This document shows, piece by piece, positions 1-9,263 of a stretch of DNA of 64,000 nucleotides. How positions within the stretch are numbered: the stretch's first letter is position 1; every line of letters starts with the position of its first letter. Source of the DNA: Brucella sp. 21LCYQ03 (GTDB lineage Bacteria > Pseudomonadota > Alphaproteobacteria > Rhizobiales > Rhizobiaceae). Below the pieces are notes generated by a model. It was not told the DNA's origin, ran no database searches, and worked only from the letters and a program-made list of their open reading frames with translations. Where the stretch lies: positions 62,001 through 126,000 of the forward strand of contig NZ_JAMJWE010000002.1 of assembly GCF_023554105.1 (NCBI RefSeq), given 5' to 3'. The position numbers were made by a program, and so were the translations under genes.

Positions 1-41
1 ATCAGCGCAGTTTTTCCATCAAATCGTATCGTCATAGTCAT
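1..41 (-). CDS. Short-chain dehydrogenase/reductase, N-terminal fragment
   Basis: Only the first 13 codons are inside the window; the gene continues past its left edge. The visible peptide, [13 protein letters not shown], is the typical run-in of an SDR oxidoreductase, just before the glycine-rich NAD(P)-binding loop. The ATG overlaps the TGA of the upstream maoC-like gene (ATGA), so it is the next gene of the same operon. By context it would oxidise a sugar, sugar lactone precursor or keto-deoxy acid in the pathway encoded upstream. The family call rests on very few residues and on position, so it is tentative. Confidence 0.5.
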   Translation of the reverse strand, partial: MTMTIRFDGKTAL

Positions 42-484
42 GCCTTCCGTTCAACAAGCAGGATGTGGTCGCAAGCCAGCACCACTTCGTCCCGCTGATT
101 AAGCACTTCGCACCGCTCAGTCACGCGGCCCATATTTGCCCGCTTCGGATCGTCTTCCTTAGCGCTGATTGTTACGCGCGTGCGGATCGTATCGCCAATA
201 TGCACCGGACGTATAAAACGAAGCCGGTCATAGCCATAAGAAAACGCAACAGGATTGATCAGCGTGGCGGTCAGACCGACGCCGATTGCAAACACCATCG
301 TTCCATGCGCAATACGCTGACCGCCCGGCAGAGTTTTTGCAAATTCCACATCCATGTGATGCGGAAAGAAATCGCCCGTATGACCGGCATGAACCACGAA
401 ATCGGTTTCTGTGATCGTGCGGCCATAGGTTATGCGCTGATGGCCCAATTCATAGTCTTCAAAATAGATTACCTGTTCAGACAT
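38..484 (-). CDS. MaoC-like (R)-specific hydratase/dehydratase
   Basis: A 148-residue single hot-dog-fold protein of the MaoC/R-hydratase family. The motif around residues 31-43 ([12 protein letters not shown]) has the Asp38-x4-His43 pair used by (R)-enoyl-CoA hydratases, followed by a GT-rich segment ([11 protein letters not shown]) usual for the fold. I start it at the ATG of [10 protein letters not shown] because this matches family length; an in-frame upstream ATG would add 30 residues lying inside the preceding gene. It overlaps the oxidoreductase gene upstream by 8 bp and the SDR downstream by 4 bp, so the three are translationally coupled. A hydratase of this type normally acts on an acyl-CoA, which links the operon to the CoA-transferase gene at 10385-11542. 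The substrate is unknown. Confidence 0.8.
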   Translation of the reverse strand: MSEQVIYFEDYELGHQRITYGRTITETDFVVHAGHTGDFFPHHMDVEFAKTLPGGQRIAHGTMVFAIGVGLTATLINPVAFSYGYDRLRFIRPVHIGDTIRTRVTISAKEDDPKRANMGRVTERCEVLNQRDEVVLACDHILLVERKA

Positions 485-1565
485 GATCAAACTCCGGTTT
501 TGCAGCGAGCGGCGTGGCGGGCGCAGCGCTTGACTGATAGGCGGCTTCAACCAGCGCCATGGTGTGCCACGCATCCTCGACCGAGCCGATCAGTTCTGCA
601 TCTTCACCAGTGGCGAAACGCTGCAATTGCGCCATGCGGTTGAGGAATGCATCCGGGAACCACGCGCCCTCAAGCGCGACCTGCACCCAGTCGTCCGCGC
701 CCTTTGGCTTGATCCAGAGCTCATCCGGTTCGCCATGCGGATAGTCGAGATTGACACCAAGTTTCACATAGGCGGCACCTTCGGTGCCGCAGATACGAAA
801 CTCGCAGGCCTGAAATTTGCGGCCGAAATCATGGTCGTGATTGATCGACAGCGCACAGCGCACGCGATTGCCATAGTCGAGAATTGCAGCCGTGCGGGTC
901 TGAGCCACTTCGTGGTTCGGATGGCCAATAGTCTTGGCGTGAACGCCTTGCGGATTACCGAGCAGACCGCGCACGAAATCCAGATAGTGGATCGAATGCA
1001 TGGCGATCTCGATACGCGGCAGACCTTTGAGGAACGGCCACAGACCCCAAGGGGTAGCAAGCGCCAGCCATGCGTCGAAATCCACCACTTCGCCAAGCAG
1101 GCCCTTATCGACGGCATCGTAAAGTGCCAACATCATCGGCGCGAAACGCAGCTGGAAATTGACCGCAGCCTTGAGATTACGCGCGCGACAGACTTTCAGG
1201 ATTTCGGTTGCCGCGGCAAGATCGCTGCCCATCGGCTTCTGGATCAGAACAGCCGCGCCTTCCGGCAATTGCGACAGGATCGAAGCATGGGCTGATGGCG
1301 GCGTTGCCAGATCGAAGATCGCGCCTTCAACCGCAAGCGCTTCTTCAAGATTTGCAAAAGCCTTCACGTCCCATTGGTCAGCAAGTGCCGATGCTTTCTC
1401 GAAATTGGGATCGAAAATGCCCACAACTGGAAAACCGCCCTGCTTATAAGCTGGCAGATGCGCGTCGCCGACAATGCTGCCCGCACCGAAAATCACAATC
1501 GGCTTTGGCTGTGTGGGCTTCGCCCACCACTGGCGCAGGCTTTTCGGATCAAAGGTCTCAGTCAT
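477..1565 (-). CDS. Gfo/Idh/MocA family NAD(P)-dependent oxidoreductase
   Basis: A 362-residue protein with an N-terminal Rossmann fold beginning near residue 22 ([18 protein letters not shown]) and the family EKP-type motif, here IQKPMGSDL around residue 110, where the lysine is the usual catalytic residue. Members oxidise or reduce sugars, inositols and sugar acids, or act on their lactones. The C-terminal domain contains the conserved [14 protein letters not shown] segment. It overlaps the mutarotase-like gene upstream by 8 bp and the MaoC gene downstream by 8 bp. In this operon it is a candidate for the sugar dehydrogenase step or for a later hydroxy-acid oxidation. The exact substrate cannot be read from the sequence. 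Confidence 0.85.
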   Translation of the reverse strand: MTETFDPKSLRQWWAKPTQPKPIVIFGAGSIVGDAHLPAYKQGGFPVVGIFDPNFEKASALADQWDVKAFANLEEALAVEGAIFDLATPPSAHASILSQLPEGAAVLIQKPMGSDLAAATEILKVCRARNLKAAVNFQLRFAPMMLALYDAVDKGLLGEVVDFDAWLALATPWGLWPFLKGLPRIEIAMHSIHYLDFVRGLLGNPQGVHAKTIGHPNHEVAQTRTAAILDYGNRVRCALSINHDHDFGRKFQACEFRICGTEGAAYVKLGVNLDYPHGEPDELWIKPKGADDWVQVALEGAWFPDAFLNRMAQLQRFATGEDAELIGSVEDAWHTMALVEAAYQSSAAPATPLAAKPEFDHV

Positions 1566-1890
1566 GATGGAAAACCTCCTCCATCATCGCCCACCATTCG
1601 CCGTCTTTACGGGTTTCGAGCGGCTTCTGGCATGGCATACAGACTGACCACCATTCCTGATTTTTCGGGTTATCGGCCATCTTCTTCATATCGGCTTCAA
1701 AGTCGGTGCCGACATAGTCCCATGTGCCAAACAGCAGGTTTTCCGGCTCTTTGAGAAAAATCGTGTAATTGGTGATGTTGCACTCGGAAATGAGCGCAAG
1801 AATTTCTGGCCAGACACTCGCGTGCAACTTTTTATAGTCTGCGATCTTCTCAGGCTTTAGCCCGATCACCATGCCCATTCTTTCAGCCAT
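1558..1890 (-). CDS. L-rhamnose mutarotase-like protein (RhaM/DUF718 family)
   Basis: A 110-residue dimeric alpha/beta-barrel sugar mutarotase homologue. The segment MGMVIGLKPEKIADYKKLHASVWPEILALI matches the RhaM N-terminus, with the conserved His and Trp of the sugar-binding pocket, and the C-terminus has the Trp-rich NQEWWSVCMPCQKP segment. RhaM and FucU-like enzymes interconvert alpha and beta anomers of 6-deoxyhexoses, which suggests L-fucose, L-rhamnose or a related sugar as the pathway substrate. The start ATG overlaps the TAA of the enolase-family gene by one base. A longer in-frame reading would add 22 residues that run antiparallel to nothing conserved, so I use the shorter start. 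Named for its family, not for proven rhamnose specificity. Confidence 0.85.
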   Translation of the reverse strand: MAERMGMVIGLKPEKIADYKKLHASVWPEILALISECNITNYTIFLKEPENLLFGTWDYVGTDFEADMKKMADNPKNQEWWSVCMPCQKPLETRKDGEWWAMMEEVFHHD

Positions 1891-3005
1891 TATGATCTCA
1901 CGATCTCGCGGGTGAATTCGGAAACAGAGCGCGAGCGCACGGCATCCCAATCCCACGAAATGCCAATGCCCGGCTCGGAAGGCGCAATGGCGTGACCATC
2001 GTGAATTTCCATGCCCTTGGTGGTCACGTCATCAAGCTGCGGAATATATTCGACATAGCGGCCATTCTGCACCGCACAGGTGAGGCTGACATGCAGTTCC
2101 ATCAGGAAGTGCGGGCAGACCGGAATGTCGAAGGCTTCTGCGGCGTGTGCCACTTTCAGCCATGGCGTGATACCGCCGATACGCGCCACGTCCACCTGCA
2201 CGATAGAGCACGCGCCCTTCTGCATATATTCGCGGAAATGGCGGATCGAATAGATCGATTCACCCACCGCAATCGGTGTTGAGGTGGAACGGGTCAGACG
2301 GATATGGCCGTCAAGATCATCCGCTGGAAGCGGTTCTTCGATCCATGCCAGATCAAGCTCTTTCAGGCGCTCCGCACGACGGATTGCTTCATCGACGGTA
2401 AAGCCCTGATTGCAATCGGTCATGATCTCAAAGCCATCACCCACAGCTGCACGCACCGCCGAAAGACGCGCATAATCTTCCGAACCATGCGGTTTACCGA
2501 TCTTCACCTTGGAGCCAGAGAACCCCTTGGCTTTGGCGGCTAGTGCATCCTCGACCAGCGCTTCTTTTTCGATATGCAGCCATCCACCTTCGGTCGTGTA
2601 AAGCGGGCAGCGATCCTTGGCACCACCGGCGAGCTTCCAGAGCGGTAGGTTCTGCTTTTTCGCACGCAAGTCCCAAAGGGCTGTATCGATTGCAGCAAGC
2701 GCCAAAGCCGTAATCGCGCCAATGGTTGTAGCATGGGTCGCAAATTCAAGCTTACGCCAGATCGCCTCGATGCAATCCGCATCCTCATCAATGATCAGCG
2801 GCACCAGATGGTCATTCAACAAGCGCATGACGGACGAACCGCCGGTGCCAATCGTGTAGCTGTAGCCCGTACCGACCGCCCCATCACTATCGGTGATGGT
2901 GACAATCGGCGTTTCCTGACTGACAAAGCTCTGGATCGCATCAGTACGCTTGACCTTCGGCGGAAGGTCAACCATGCGCAGCTCAACTTTTTCAATCCGT
3001 GCCAT
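1890..3005 (-). CDS. Mandelate racemase/muconate lactonizing (enolase) superfamily dehydratase
   Basis: A 371-residue enolase-superfamily enzyme of the mandelate-racemase subgroup. Key residues are visible: the KVK motif at 166-168 supplying the catalytic lysine, metal ligands Asp197 (TDCNQ), Glu223 (WIEEP) and Glu249 (GES), and the Asp272-His299 dyad. Such enzymes usually dehydrate sugar acids (fuconate, rhamnonate, galactonate and others) to 2-keto-3-deoxy acids. Together with the mutarotase-like gene below it and the COG3618 lactonase at 8371-9219, it gives lactone to acid to keto-deoxy acid, the standard oxidative 6-deoxyhexose route. Acid-sugar specificity is inference. It lies 2 bp after the ATPase gene and overlaps the mutarotase start. 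Confidence 0.88.
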   Translation of the reverse strand: MARIEKVELRMVDLPPKVKRTDAIQSFVSQETPIVTITDSDGAVGTGYSYTIGTGGSSVMRLLNDHLVPLIIDEDADCIEAIWRKLEFATHATTIGAITALALAAIDTALWDLRAKKQNLPLWKLAGGAKDRCPLYTTEGGWLHIEKEALVEDALAAKAKGFSGSKVKIGKPHGSEDYARLSAVRAAVGDGFEIMTDCNQGFTVDEAIRRAERLKELDLAWIEEPLPADDLDGHIRLTRSTSTPIAVGESIYSIRHFREYMQKGACSIVQVDVARIGGITPWLKVAHAAEAFDIPVCPHFLMELHVSLTCAVQNGRYVEYIPQLDDVTTKGMEIHDGHAIAPSEPGIGISWDWDAVRSRSVSEFTREIVRS

Positions 3006-3007
3006 GA

Positions 3008-4105
<1,098 letters not shown>

Positions 4106-4112
4106 TGTAATA

Positions 4113-4991
4113 TCAACCTTTAACCGCGCCGAACGTCAGACCAGCAACAAGATGCTTCTGAACGATGAATGTGAGGGTCAGCGCCGGAATAATCATCACG
4201 ACCGCCAGCGCGCACATGCCACGCCAGTCGATGGTGAATTCAGCGGTGTAATCGAGAAGACCGACAGGAAGGGTCTTGGAATTGACCGAGCGAGTGAGCT
4301 GGGAAGCCAGCGCATATTCGTTCCATGAAGTGAGGAAGGCGAAGATGCCAGCAGTCGCAATGCCGGGACCAGCCAGTGGGAATTCCACCTGCCAAAAAGC
4401 CTGCCAGCGTGTGCAGCCGTCAATCTGGGCTGCTTCCGCCAGATCCTTCGGCACCTGACGGAAGAAGCCGTCAATCAGCCAGATCGTGAATGGCACATTG
4501 AGCGCCACATAAGTGACGATCAGACCGAAATGCGTATCGATGATGCCGATGCGCGAATAGAGCATGAAGAGCGGCAGCGAAAGCGCAATGCCCGGCACCG
4601 AGCGCGTCAGCATGAGGCCGAGAAAGGTCGTCGATTTGCCCCAAAAGCGGAAGCGCGCAAAGGCATAGCCACCCGACACACCGACAATCAGCGCGATAAT
4701 GGTGGATGTGACCGAGATAATAAGCGAGTTGCGGAAATAATCCCAGACCGGAATGCCGCCACCGCCCGCACCCGAAAACATGGCGTAATAAGCGTCGAGC
4801 GTGATTTCCTGCGGAATCCACACCGGCGGCTTTGCCATGATTTCAACTGGCGGACGCAGCGAGGACAGTACGATCCACAGGCCCGGAAGGCAGATGATTG
4901 CCATAGCCAGAAACAGGCCGATGAGATAGGCGACTTTTTTGACGCGACGCAGCAGGCGATGCTGATCATTTGAGAGTGTTTTGGAAGCCAT
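4113..4991 (-). CDS. Sugar ABC transporter permease (MalG type)
   Basis: A 292-residue inner-membrane protein with about six membrane segments, the first at residues 20-40. The EAA loop that contacts the ATPase reads EAAQIDGCTRWQAFWQVEFPLAGPG. I chose the ATG of MASKTLSND because a GGAG-type ribosome site precedes it; an in-frame GTG three codons upstream is also possible. It follows the MalF-type permease gene by 2 bp and precedes the ATPase gene by 7 bp. The two permeases form the heterodimeric channel of the importer. Confidence 0.93.
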   Translation of the reverse strand: MASKTLSNDQHRLLRRVKKVAYLIGLFLAMAIICLPGLWIVLSSLRPPVEIMAKPPVWIPQEITLDAYYAMFSGAGGGGIPVWDYFRNSLIISVTSTIIALIVGVSGGYAFARFRFWGKSTTFLGLMLTRSVPGIALSLPLFMLYSRIGIIDTHFGLIVTYVALNVPFTIWLIDGFFRQVPKDLAEAAQIDGCTRWQAFWQVEFPLAGPGIATAGIFAFLTSWNEYALASQLTRSVNSKTLPVGLLDYTAEFTIDWRGMCALAVVMIIPALTLTFIVQKHLVAGLTFGAVKG

Positions 4992-4993
4992 GA

Positions 4994-5887
4994 TTACCAC
5001 TCCGCTCCAATTTGCGCGCGTGCGGCAGCAAGCTTGCGGAAGAACATTACGGTGAAGATGATCGAGAGCAGGATCGCGACATAGGCCATGGCATTGGCCA
5101 GCCCCATTTGTGCATCCGAATAGGCGGTGCGCCCGACCAGCGTCCAGATCAGCTCGGTTCGCCGTGCCGGGCCACCGTCGGTCATGATCTTTACGATGTC
5201 ATAGGCACGCGCCACATCGAGCGAACGAATGGTCATAGCGATAAAAGCAAATGGCATCAGATAAGGCCAGATGACATAGCGGAATGTCTGCCATGGCGTG
5301 CAACCATCAACGCGCGCGGCCTCAACCGGATCCTGCGGCATGGACAACAGACCGCCCAGAATAAGGATCGCGAATACCGAGGTCGACATCCAGACTTCTG
5401 CCATCAGAATGGCAAACAGTGCCAGATTGCCGTCGATCAGCCATGGAATGGCCTGGCTGGTTATGCCAAGCGATTGCAGCGCATTATTCACCAGACCAAT
5501 ATTGTCGTTGAACATGAACTTGAACTGGAAGCCGACGAGCACCGGCGAAAACATCATCGGGAACATCATCAGCGTGCGCAAAACGCGCTGGCCATGGGTG
5601 GCCTTGTTGATGAGCAGCGCCAGACCAAGACCGAGCAGCATTTCCAGATTAAGCGCAATGGTGAGGAAGATCACCGTGCGAATGAATGCAGCCCAGAACA
5701 CCCAGTCGGTCATGATGCGCTGATAATTGCGCAAGCCGATAAAGGTGAACAGGCTATCGGGACGCGTCAGCCGAAATGGCGTGAAGCTTGAATAAAGCGA
5801 AAGCGCAAGGGGAAACAGAACCACCGCTGCGAGAATGATGACGGCCGGAAGTAAAAGCAAAACCGGCGGGGAAATTCGTTTAAACAT
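4994..5887 (-). CDS. Sugar ABC transporter permease (MalF type)
   Basis: A 297-residue polytopic membrane protein with a first hydrophobic segment at residues 8-32 and an EAA motif reading EAARVDGCTPWQTFRYVIWPYLMP. It is the partner of the MalG-type permease encoded directly downstream. It is separated from the binding-protein gene by about 145 bp that contain an intergenic repeat and a hairpin. That arrangement is common in CUT1 operons and normally lets the binding protein be made in excess over the membrane subunits. Confidence 0.93.
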   Translation of the reverse strand: MFKRISPPVLLLLPAVIILAAVVLFPLALSLYSSFTPFRLTRPDSLFTFIGLRNYQRIMTDWVFWAAFIRTVIFLTIALNLEMLLGLGLALLINKATHGQRVLRTLMMFPMMFSPVLVGFQFKFMFNDNIGLVNNALQSLGITSQAIPWLIDGNLALFAILMAEVWMSTSVFAILILGGLLSMPQDPVEAARVDGCTPWQTFRYVIWPYLMPFAFIAMTIRSLDVARAYDIVKIMTDGGPARRTELIWTLVGRTAYSDAQMGLANAMAYVAILLSIIFTVMFFRKLAAARAQIGAEW

Positions 5888-5921
5888 TGTTCTTCCGAAG
5901 CGGTCATTAAGCCAGCATCAA

Positions 5922-5971
5922 AGCGCGCGCATCTTGTGCAAAAACCGCTACACACTTTTTGGGATGCGCTT
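5922..5971. repeat. Dispersed palindromic intergenic repeat (RIME-like), copy 1
   Basis: A GCGCATC...AAAACCGCTACACACTTTTTGGGATGCGC-type element whose ends (GCGCATC and GATGCGC) are inverted. Several further copies occur in this window. It sits between the binding-protein and permease genes. Confidence 0.75.
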
Positions 5972-5974
5972 GGA

Positions 5975-6002
5975 ATGGCCCGCCCCATTCAGAACGGGCC
6001 AT
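5975..6002 (-). terminator. Intercistronic hairpin after the sugar-binding-protein gene
   Basis: An 8-bp perfect stem (ATGGCCCG / CGGGCCAT) with a 12-nt loop lies 31 bp after the binding-protein stop codon. There is no strong U-run on the minus strand, so it may act as a 3' stabiliser or partial terminator giving more binding protein than permease, and not as a full terminator. Confidence 0.55.
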
Positions 6003-6032
6003 GAAGTCACAGGTTTAAAACAGACGAAGTGC

Positions 6033-7352
6033 TTAGAGTTCGCCAGCATCCTCAAGGATCTGCGTTGCCTTCTTGGCTGCATCATCAAGCGCCTGCTGCG
6101 AAGTCTTGTCGCCAAGAATTGCTGCCTGAAGCTCAGGATAAACAGCGTTGGAAATCTCGATCCAGGATGGGGTCTGCGGAACCGGGAAAGCGGTCTTTGC
6201 CGTTTCCTGGAACACTGAAAGCACTTCCTTCTTATATGGGTCAGAAGCAGCCTGCTCGATCACGTAATCCCAGACAGCGGTGCGGGTTGGCAATGTGCCA
6301 GCGGCCGATTCCTGCTTCTGCGAATCTTCATTGGTCAGGAACCAGACGAGCGATGCGGCTGCATCTTTGTTGTCGCAGGATTCAGTCACCGAGAAGCCAT
6401 GATGACCCGACCAGCCGGTGCGCTTGCCGGCAGAACCTTCCGGCGCAACAGCAACGCCGACATTACCGGCAACTTTCGAGGACTTTGGATCGTTGAAGTA
6501 AGTCGCCCAGCCCGGCCAATCCAGATTAAGCGCAATGGTGCCGGACGCGAAACCTGCGCCAAGTTCATCCCAAAGATAGTTGGTTGTGCCAGCAGGAACA
6601 GCCTTCGCCTTGTAGAGATTGACGAACCAGTCGAGCGCACGCACACCAGCTTCCGAATTGAAAGCTGGCTTGCCTTCGCCGTCGAGATATTCGCCGCCCT
6701 CAGCGACCAGCATTTCATAGAAGCGGCCATTGATCGCTTCTTCCTTGCCCGCAAACTGCGTGCCGTAGAAATTTGGCGGATCAGCGAAGAACACAGCCTG
6801 ATCGGAAACTTCTTTCCATGTCTTTGGCGGCGCCAAATCGTAGCCGTATTTTTCCTTGAACGCTGTCTTCTTAGCGTCGTCCTCATAGAGGCTCTTCTGA
6901 TAGTAAAGCGCCGAGACGTCATATTGCGCGCGCGGCAGCATGATCAGCTTGTCGTTAAGCGTCGAAGCCTTAATGACGGAAGGCACAAAACCTTCAAGTT
7001 CTTCTTTCGGGAGAAGGCCGTTCAGGTCGGCATAAAGATCAGGATATTGCGGCGCGAAAGACGAGTGGTTGGAACCAACGCACCAGTTGATCGAACGCGA
7101 AGCAATGTCGGATTTAATTTCCTTATCCAGCTCGAAGTGATTCTTCTTCGACAGGATGTTGACCTTTGCACCAGTCGCTTTTTCCCATTCAGCAATGCGC
7201 GAATACAGCGCTTCATATTGCTGACCACCGATCAGCTTGGCGTTGATAGTCACGCCTTCAAATTTGCCCGGAAGGTCCGCTGCCCCCGCAGAAACCATAC
7301 CCAGCGCAAGCAGAACCGAACCTGCCAGCACAGATGACGTAAAATTCCTCAT
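6033..7352 (-). CDS. Sugar ABC transporter periplasmic binding protein (CUT1, MalE-like)
   Basis: A 439-residue extracellular solute-binding protein family 1 member with a clear signal peptide: MRNFTSS, a hydrophobic core, then an AGA cleavage region near residue 25. I start it at the ATG preceded by GAGGAGGAAAGC; a longer in-frame reading adds 14 residues before the signal peptide and is unlikely. It is the first gene of the minus-strand operon and is divergent to the IclR regulator. It should deliver the sugar to the two permeases encoded downstream. The ligand is not deducible from the sequence alone, but the operon suggests a 6-deoxyhexose or related sugar. Confidence 0.93.
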   Translation of the reverse strand: MRNFTSSVLAGSVLLALGMVSAGAADLPGKFEGVTINAKLIGGQQYEALYSRIAEWEKATGAKVNILSKKNHFELDKEIKSDIASRSINWCVGSNHSSFAPQYPDLYADLNGLLPKEELEGFVPSVIKASTLNDKLIMLPRAQYDVSALYYQKSLYEDDAKKTAFKEKYGYDLAPPKTWKEVSDQAVFFADPPNFYGTQFAGKEEAINGRFYEMLVAEGGEYLDGEGKPAFNSEAGVRALDWFVNLYKAKAVPAGTTNYLWDELGAGFASGTIALNLDWPGWATYFNDPKSSKVAGNVGVAVAPEGSAGKRTGWSGHHGFSVTESCDNKDAAASLVWFLTNEDSQKQESAAGTLPTRTAVWDYVIEQAASDPYKKEVLSVFQETAKTAFPVPQTPSWIEISNAVYPELQAAILGDKTSQQALDDAAKKATQILEDAGEL

Positions 7353-7389
7353 GCTTTCCTCCTCATGACGGACATCTCCCGTGTCCGCA

Positions 7390-7438
7390 CCCAATTGTGA
7401 ATTGTGTATTTATATGCAAACATAATATTCACAATGGG
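7390..7438. promoter_or_regulatory. Probable IclR operator in the divergent promoter region
   Basis: The perfect inverted halves ATTGTGAAT (7394-7402) and ATTCACAAT (7427-7435) lie 24 bp apart. They are flanked by CCC and GGG, so the symmetry extends further with a one-base slip. They occupy the region between the ABC operon and the iclR gene. The same TGTGAA half-site recurs upstream of the CoA-transferase gene at 11570-11593. Confidence 0.55.
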
Positions 7439-7505
7439 TCAAGGCGCTTTCGATGCAATCCTGTCTTTCATCGCGCAAGATATTCGTATATGAAGCAGTC
7501 TATTC

Positions 7506-8300
7506 ATGAGGGGAAGAGACTTGGAAACAGACGATCGCTATCGCGCACCCGCACTGGACAAAGGGCTGGATATTCTCGAATTGCTGGCCAGCGTCGATGG
7601 CGGATTAAGTCAGGCCGAGATTGCCAAATATCTCGACCGTAGCCCGAATGAATTTTACCGTATGCTCGACCGTTTGGTGAAGCGTGGTTATGTGACCAAG
7701 CTTGAAGGCGACCGCTATTCGCTGACCCTGAAACTGTTCGGTCTTGCACATCTTCATGCGCCTGTGCGCAGGCTGGCATCATTCGCCACGCCCTTCATGC
7801 GCGAACTTGCAGATCGCTCGAAACAGGCCAACCAGCTTGCTGTCTTTGATCGAGGCTCTGTAGTGGTCATCGCGCAGCAAGAAGCCCCGGATTACTGGGG
7901 AATTTCTATCCGTGTTGGCTCACATATCAGCCTTTTCGACACCGGCTCCGGGCATACATTGCTAGCGTTCCGCTCACCGGAAGAACGCAAAATGATGATA
8001 GCCGAATATGTGAAAGGCAGCGAAAGCGCACAGCTTGATGAAAGTTTTTATGAGCGCCTCGATCAGATTCGCGAACGTGGCTATGAAATGATGCCAAGTG
8101 CGCAGGTCGCTGGCGTTTACAATCTCTCGGCACCGATTCTCGGACCGGACGGCACATGTATTGCAGCCCTCACCTGTCCTTATGTTACGCTCGTAAACTC
8201 CGCATCCGCACCCGACATCACACAGACGATCAATCTCCTGCAAAAGACCGTCAAAGAACTGTCCAAACTCGTTGGTTCAGACATCGGAACAACAGAATAA
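7506..8300 (+). CDS. IclR family transcriptional regulator
   Basis: A 264-residue regulator with an N-terminal winged helix-turn-helix (about residues 15-75, ALDKGLDILELLASVDGGLSQAEIAKYL region) and a C-terminal IclR effector domain. It is transcribed away from the ABC/catabolic operon and toward the lactonase gene, and is the obvious local regulator of both. The annotated start is ATG at 7506. The purine-rich AGGGGAAG before a TTG at 7521 makes that TTG (giving METDDRYRAP) a real alternative start. The effector is probably a pathway sugar acid or lactone (inference). Confidence 0.9.
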   Translation: MRGRDLETDDRYRAPALDKGLDILELLASVDGGLSQAEIAKYLDRSPNEFYRMLDRLVKRGYVTKLEGDRYSLTLKLFGLAHLHAPVRRLASFATPFMRELADRSKQANQLAVFDRGSVVVIAQQEAPDYWGISIRVGSHISLFDTGSGHTLLAFRSPEERKMMIAEYVKGSESAQLDESFYERLDQIRERGYEMMPSAQVAGVYNLSAPILGPDGTCIAALTCPYVTLVNSASAPDITQTINLLQKTVKELSKLVGSDIGTTE

Positions 8301-8370
8301 TCAAGATTGATAATTCTTATTTGAAAACTCTCTTCGTTTTTGAAAGAATGGCATCGGAGGAGAGTTTTCT

Positions 8371-9219
8371 ATGATTATCGATACCCATCTGCATCTGATC
8401 GACAAAAGCGCGCTCAATTATCCTTGGCTTGGTGACGTTCCGGCGCTCAACCGCGACTTTCTGTTTGAGACCTACAGGCAACAGGCCGAGCGCTGCGGGA
8501 TCAGGGCAGCACTGCACATGGAAGTGGACGTTGCGGCGGATGCTATTGAAGCTGAGACCGATCACGTTCAGAATATTTCTATAGCCAATGGCGGCTTCAT
8601 CAAGGGTGCAATCGCATCCTGCCGCCCGGAAGAACCGGGCTTTGCCGCATACCTCGAACAGAGCCGCAGCAATCCCTTCATCAAAGGTTTTCGCCGCGTG
8701 CTGCATGTGGTGCCAGACGCGCTTTCAGAAGGGGTGCTGTTTCGCGAAAACATCGTGCGGCTCGAAGGCACTGGCCTGACTTTTGATCTCTGCACCCTGC
8801 CACACCAGATCGACAAAGCGATTGCGCTGGCTGATCTTGCGCCCAATGTGCAGTTTGTGCTCGATCATTGTGGCGTTCCCGATATTAAATCCGGCACTCT
8901 GGAAGTCTGGCAAAAGGGGATTACCGAGATTGCGCAACGCGACAATGTGGTCGTCAAGATTTCCGGTGTAGTTGCTTACGCGGATGCCGAAAGCTGGACC
9001 GTCGACACGCTGCGCCCCTATGTCGAGCATGTGATACATACATTCGGCTGGGAGCGGATTGTATGGGGAAGCGACTGGCCGGTTTGCACGCTTGCGAGCA
9101 ATGTCGATGCCGGGCTTTCGACATGGGTGGCGACAACCCATGCACTTCTTGAAGGATGCAGCGAAGACGAAAAAGCGTTGCTTCTCTGTGAGAATGCAAC
9201 GCGTCTCTGGAAACTGTAA
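8371..9219 (+). CDS. Amidohydrolase family lactonase (COG3618)
   Basis: A 282-residue TIM-barrel amidohydrolase. The N-terminal DTHLHLID motif and the C-terminal WGSDWPVC motif with its metal-binding Asp are characteristic of COG3618, whose known members include L-fuconolactonase and L-rhamnono-lactonase; a mid-protein LDHCGVPD segment supplies another histidine. A strong GGAGGAGAG site precedes the ATG. It follows the iclR gene by 70 bp on the same strand. It would open the sugar lactone to the acid used by the enolase-family dehydratase at 1890-3005. The specific lactone is inferred from neighbours only. Confidence 0.88.
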   Translation: MIIDTHLHLIDKSALNYPWLGDVPALNRDFLFETYRQQAERCGIRAALHMEVDVAADAIEAETDHVQNISIANGGFIKGAIASCRPEEPGFAAYLEQSRSNPFIKGFRRVLHVVPDALSEGVLFRENIVRLEGTGLTFDLCTLPHQIDKAIALADLAPNVQFVLDHCGVPDIKSGTLEVWQKGITEIAQRDNVVVKISGVVAYADAESWTVDTLRPYVEHVIHTFGWERIVWGSDWPVCTLASNVDAGLSTWVATTHALLEGCSEDEKALLLCENATRLWKL

Positions 9220-9228
9220 ATTTGATCA

Positions 9229-9251
9229 GGCTGGCGGATTCACCGCCAGCC
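9229..9251. terminator. Bidirectional terminator between convergent genes
   Basis: A perfect 9-bp stem GGCTGGCGG / CCGCCAGCC with a 5-nt loop between the ends of the lactonase (+) and the binding-protein-like gene (-). Confidence 0.75.
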
Positions 9252-9263
9252 GAACATTATTGA

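Noticed and set aside
6399..7337. 312-codon plus-strand ORF
   Set aside because: Antisense to the well-supported sugar-binding protein.
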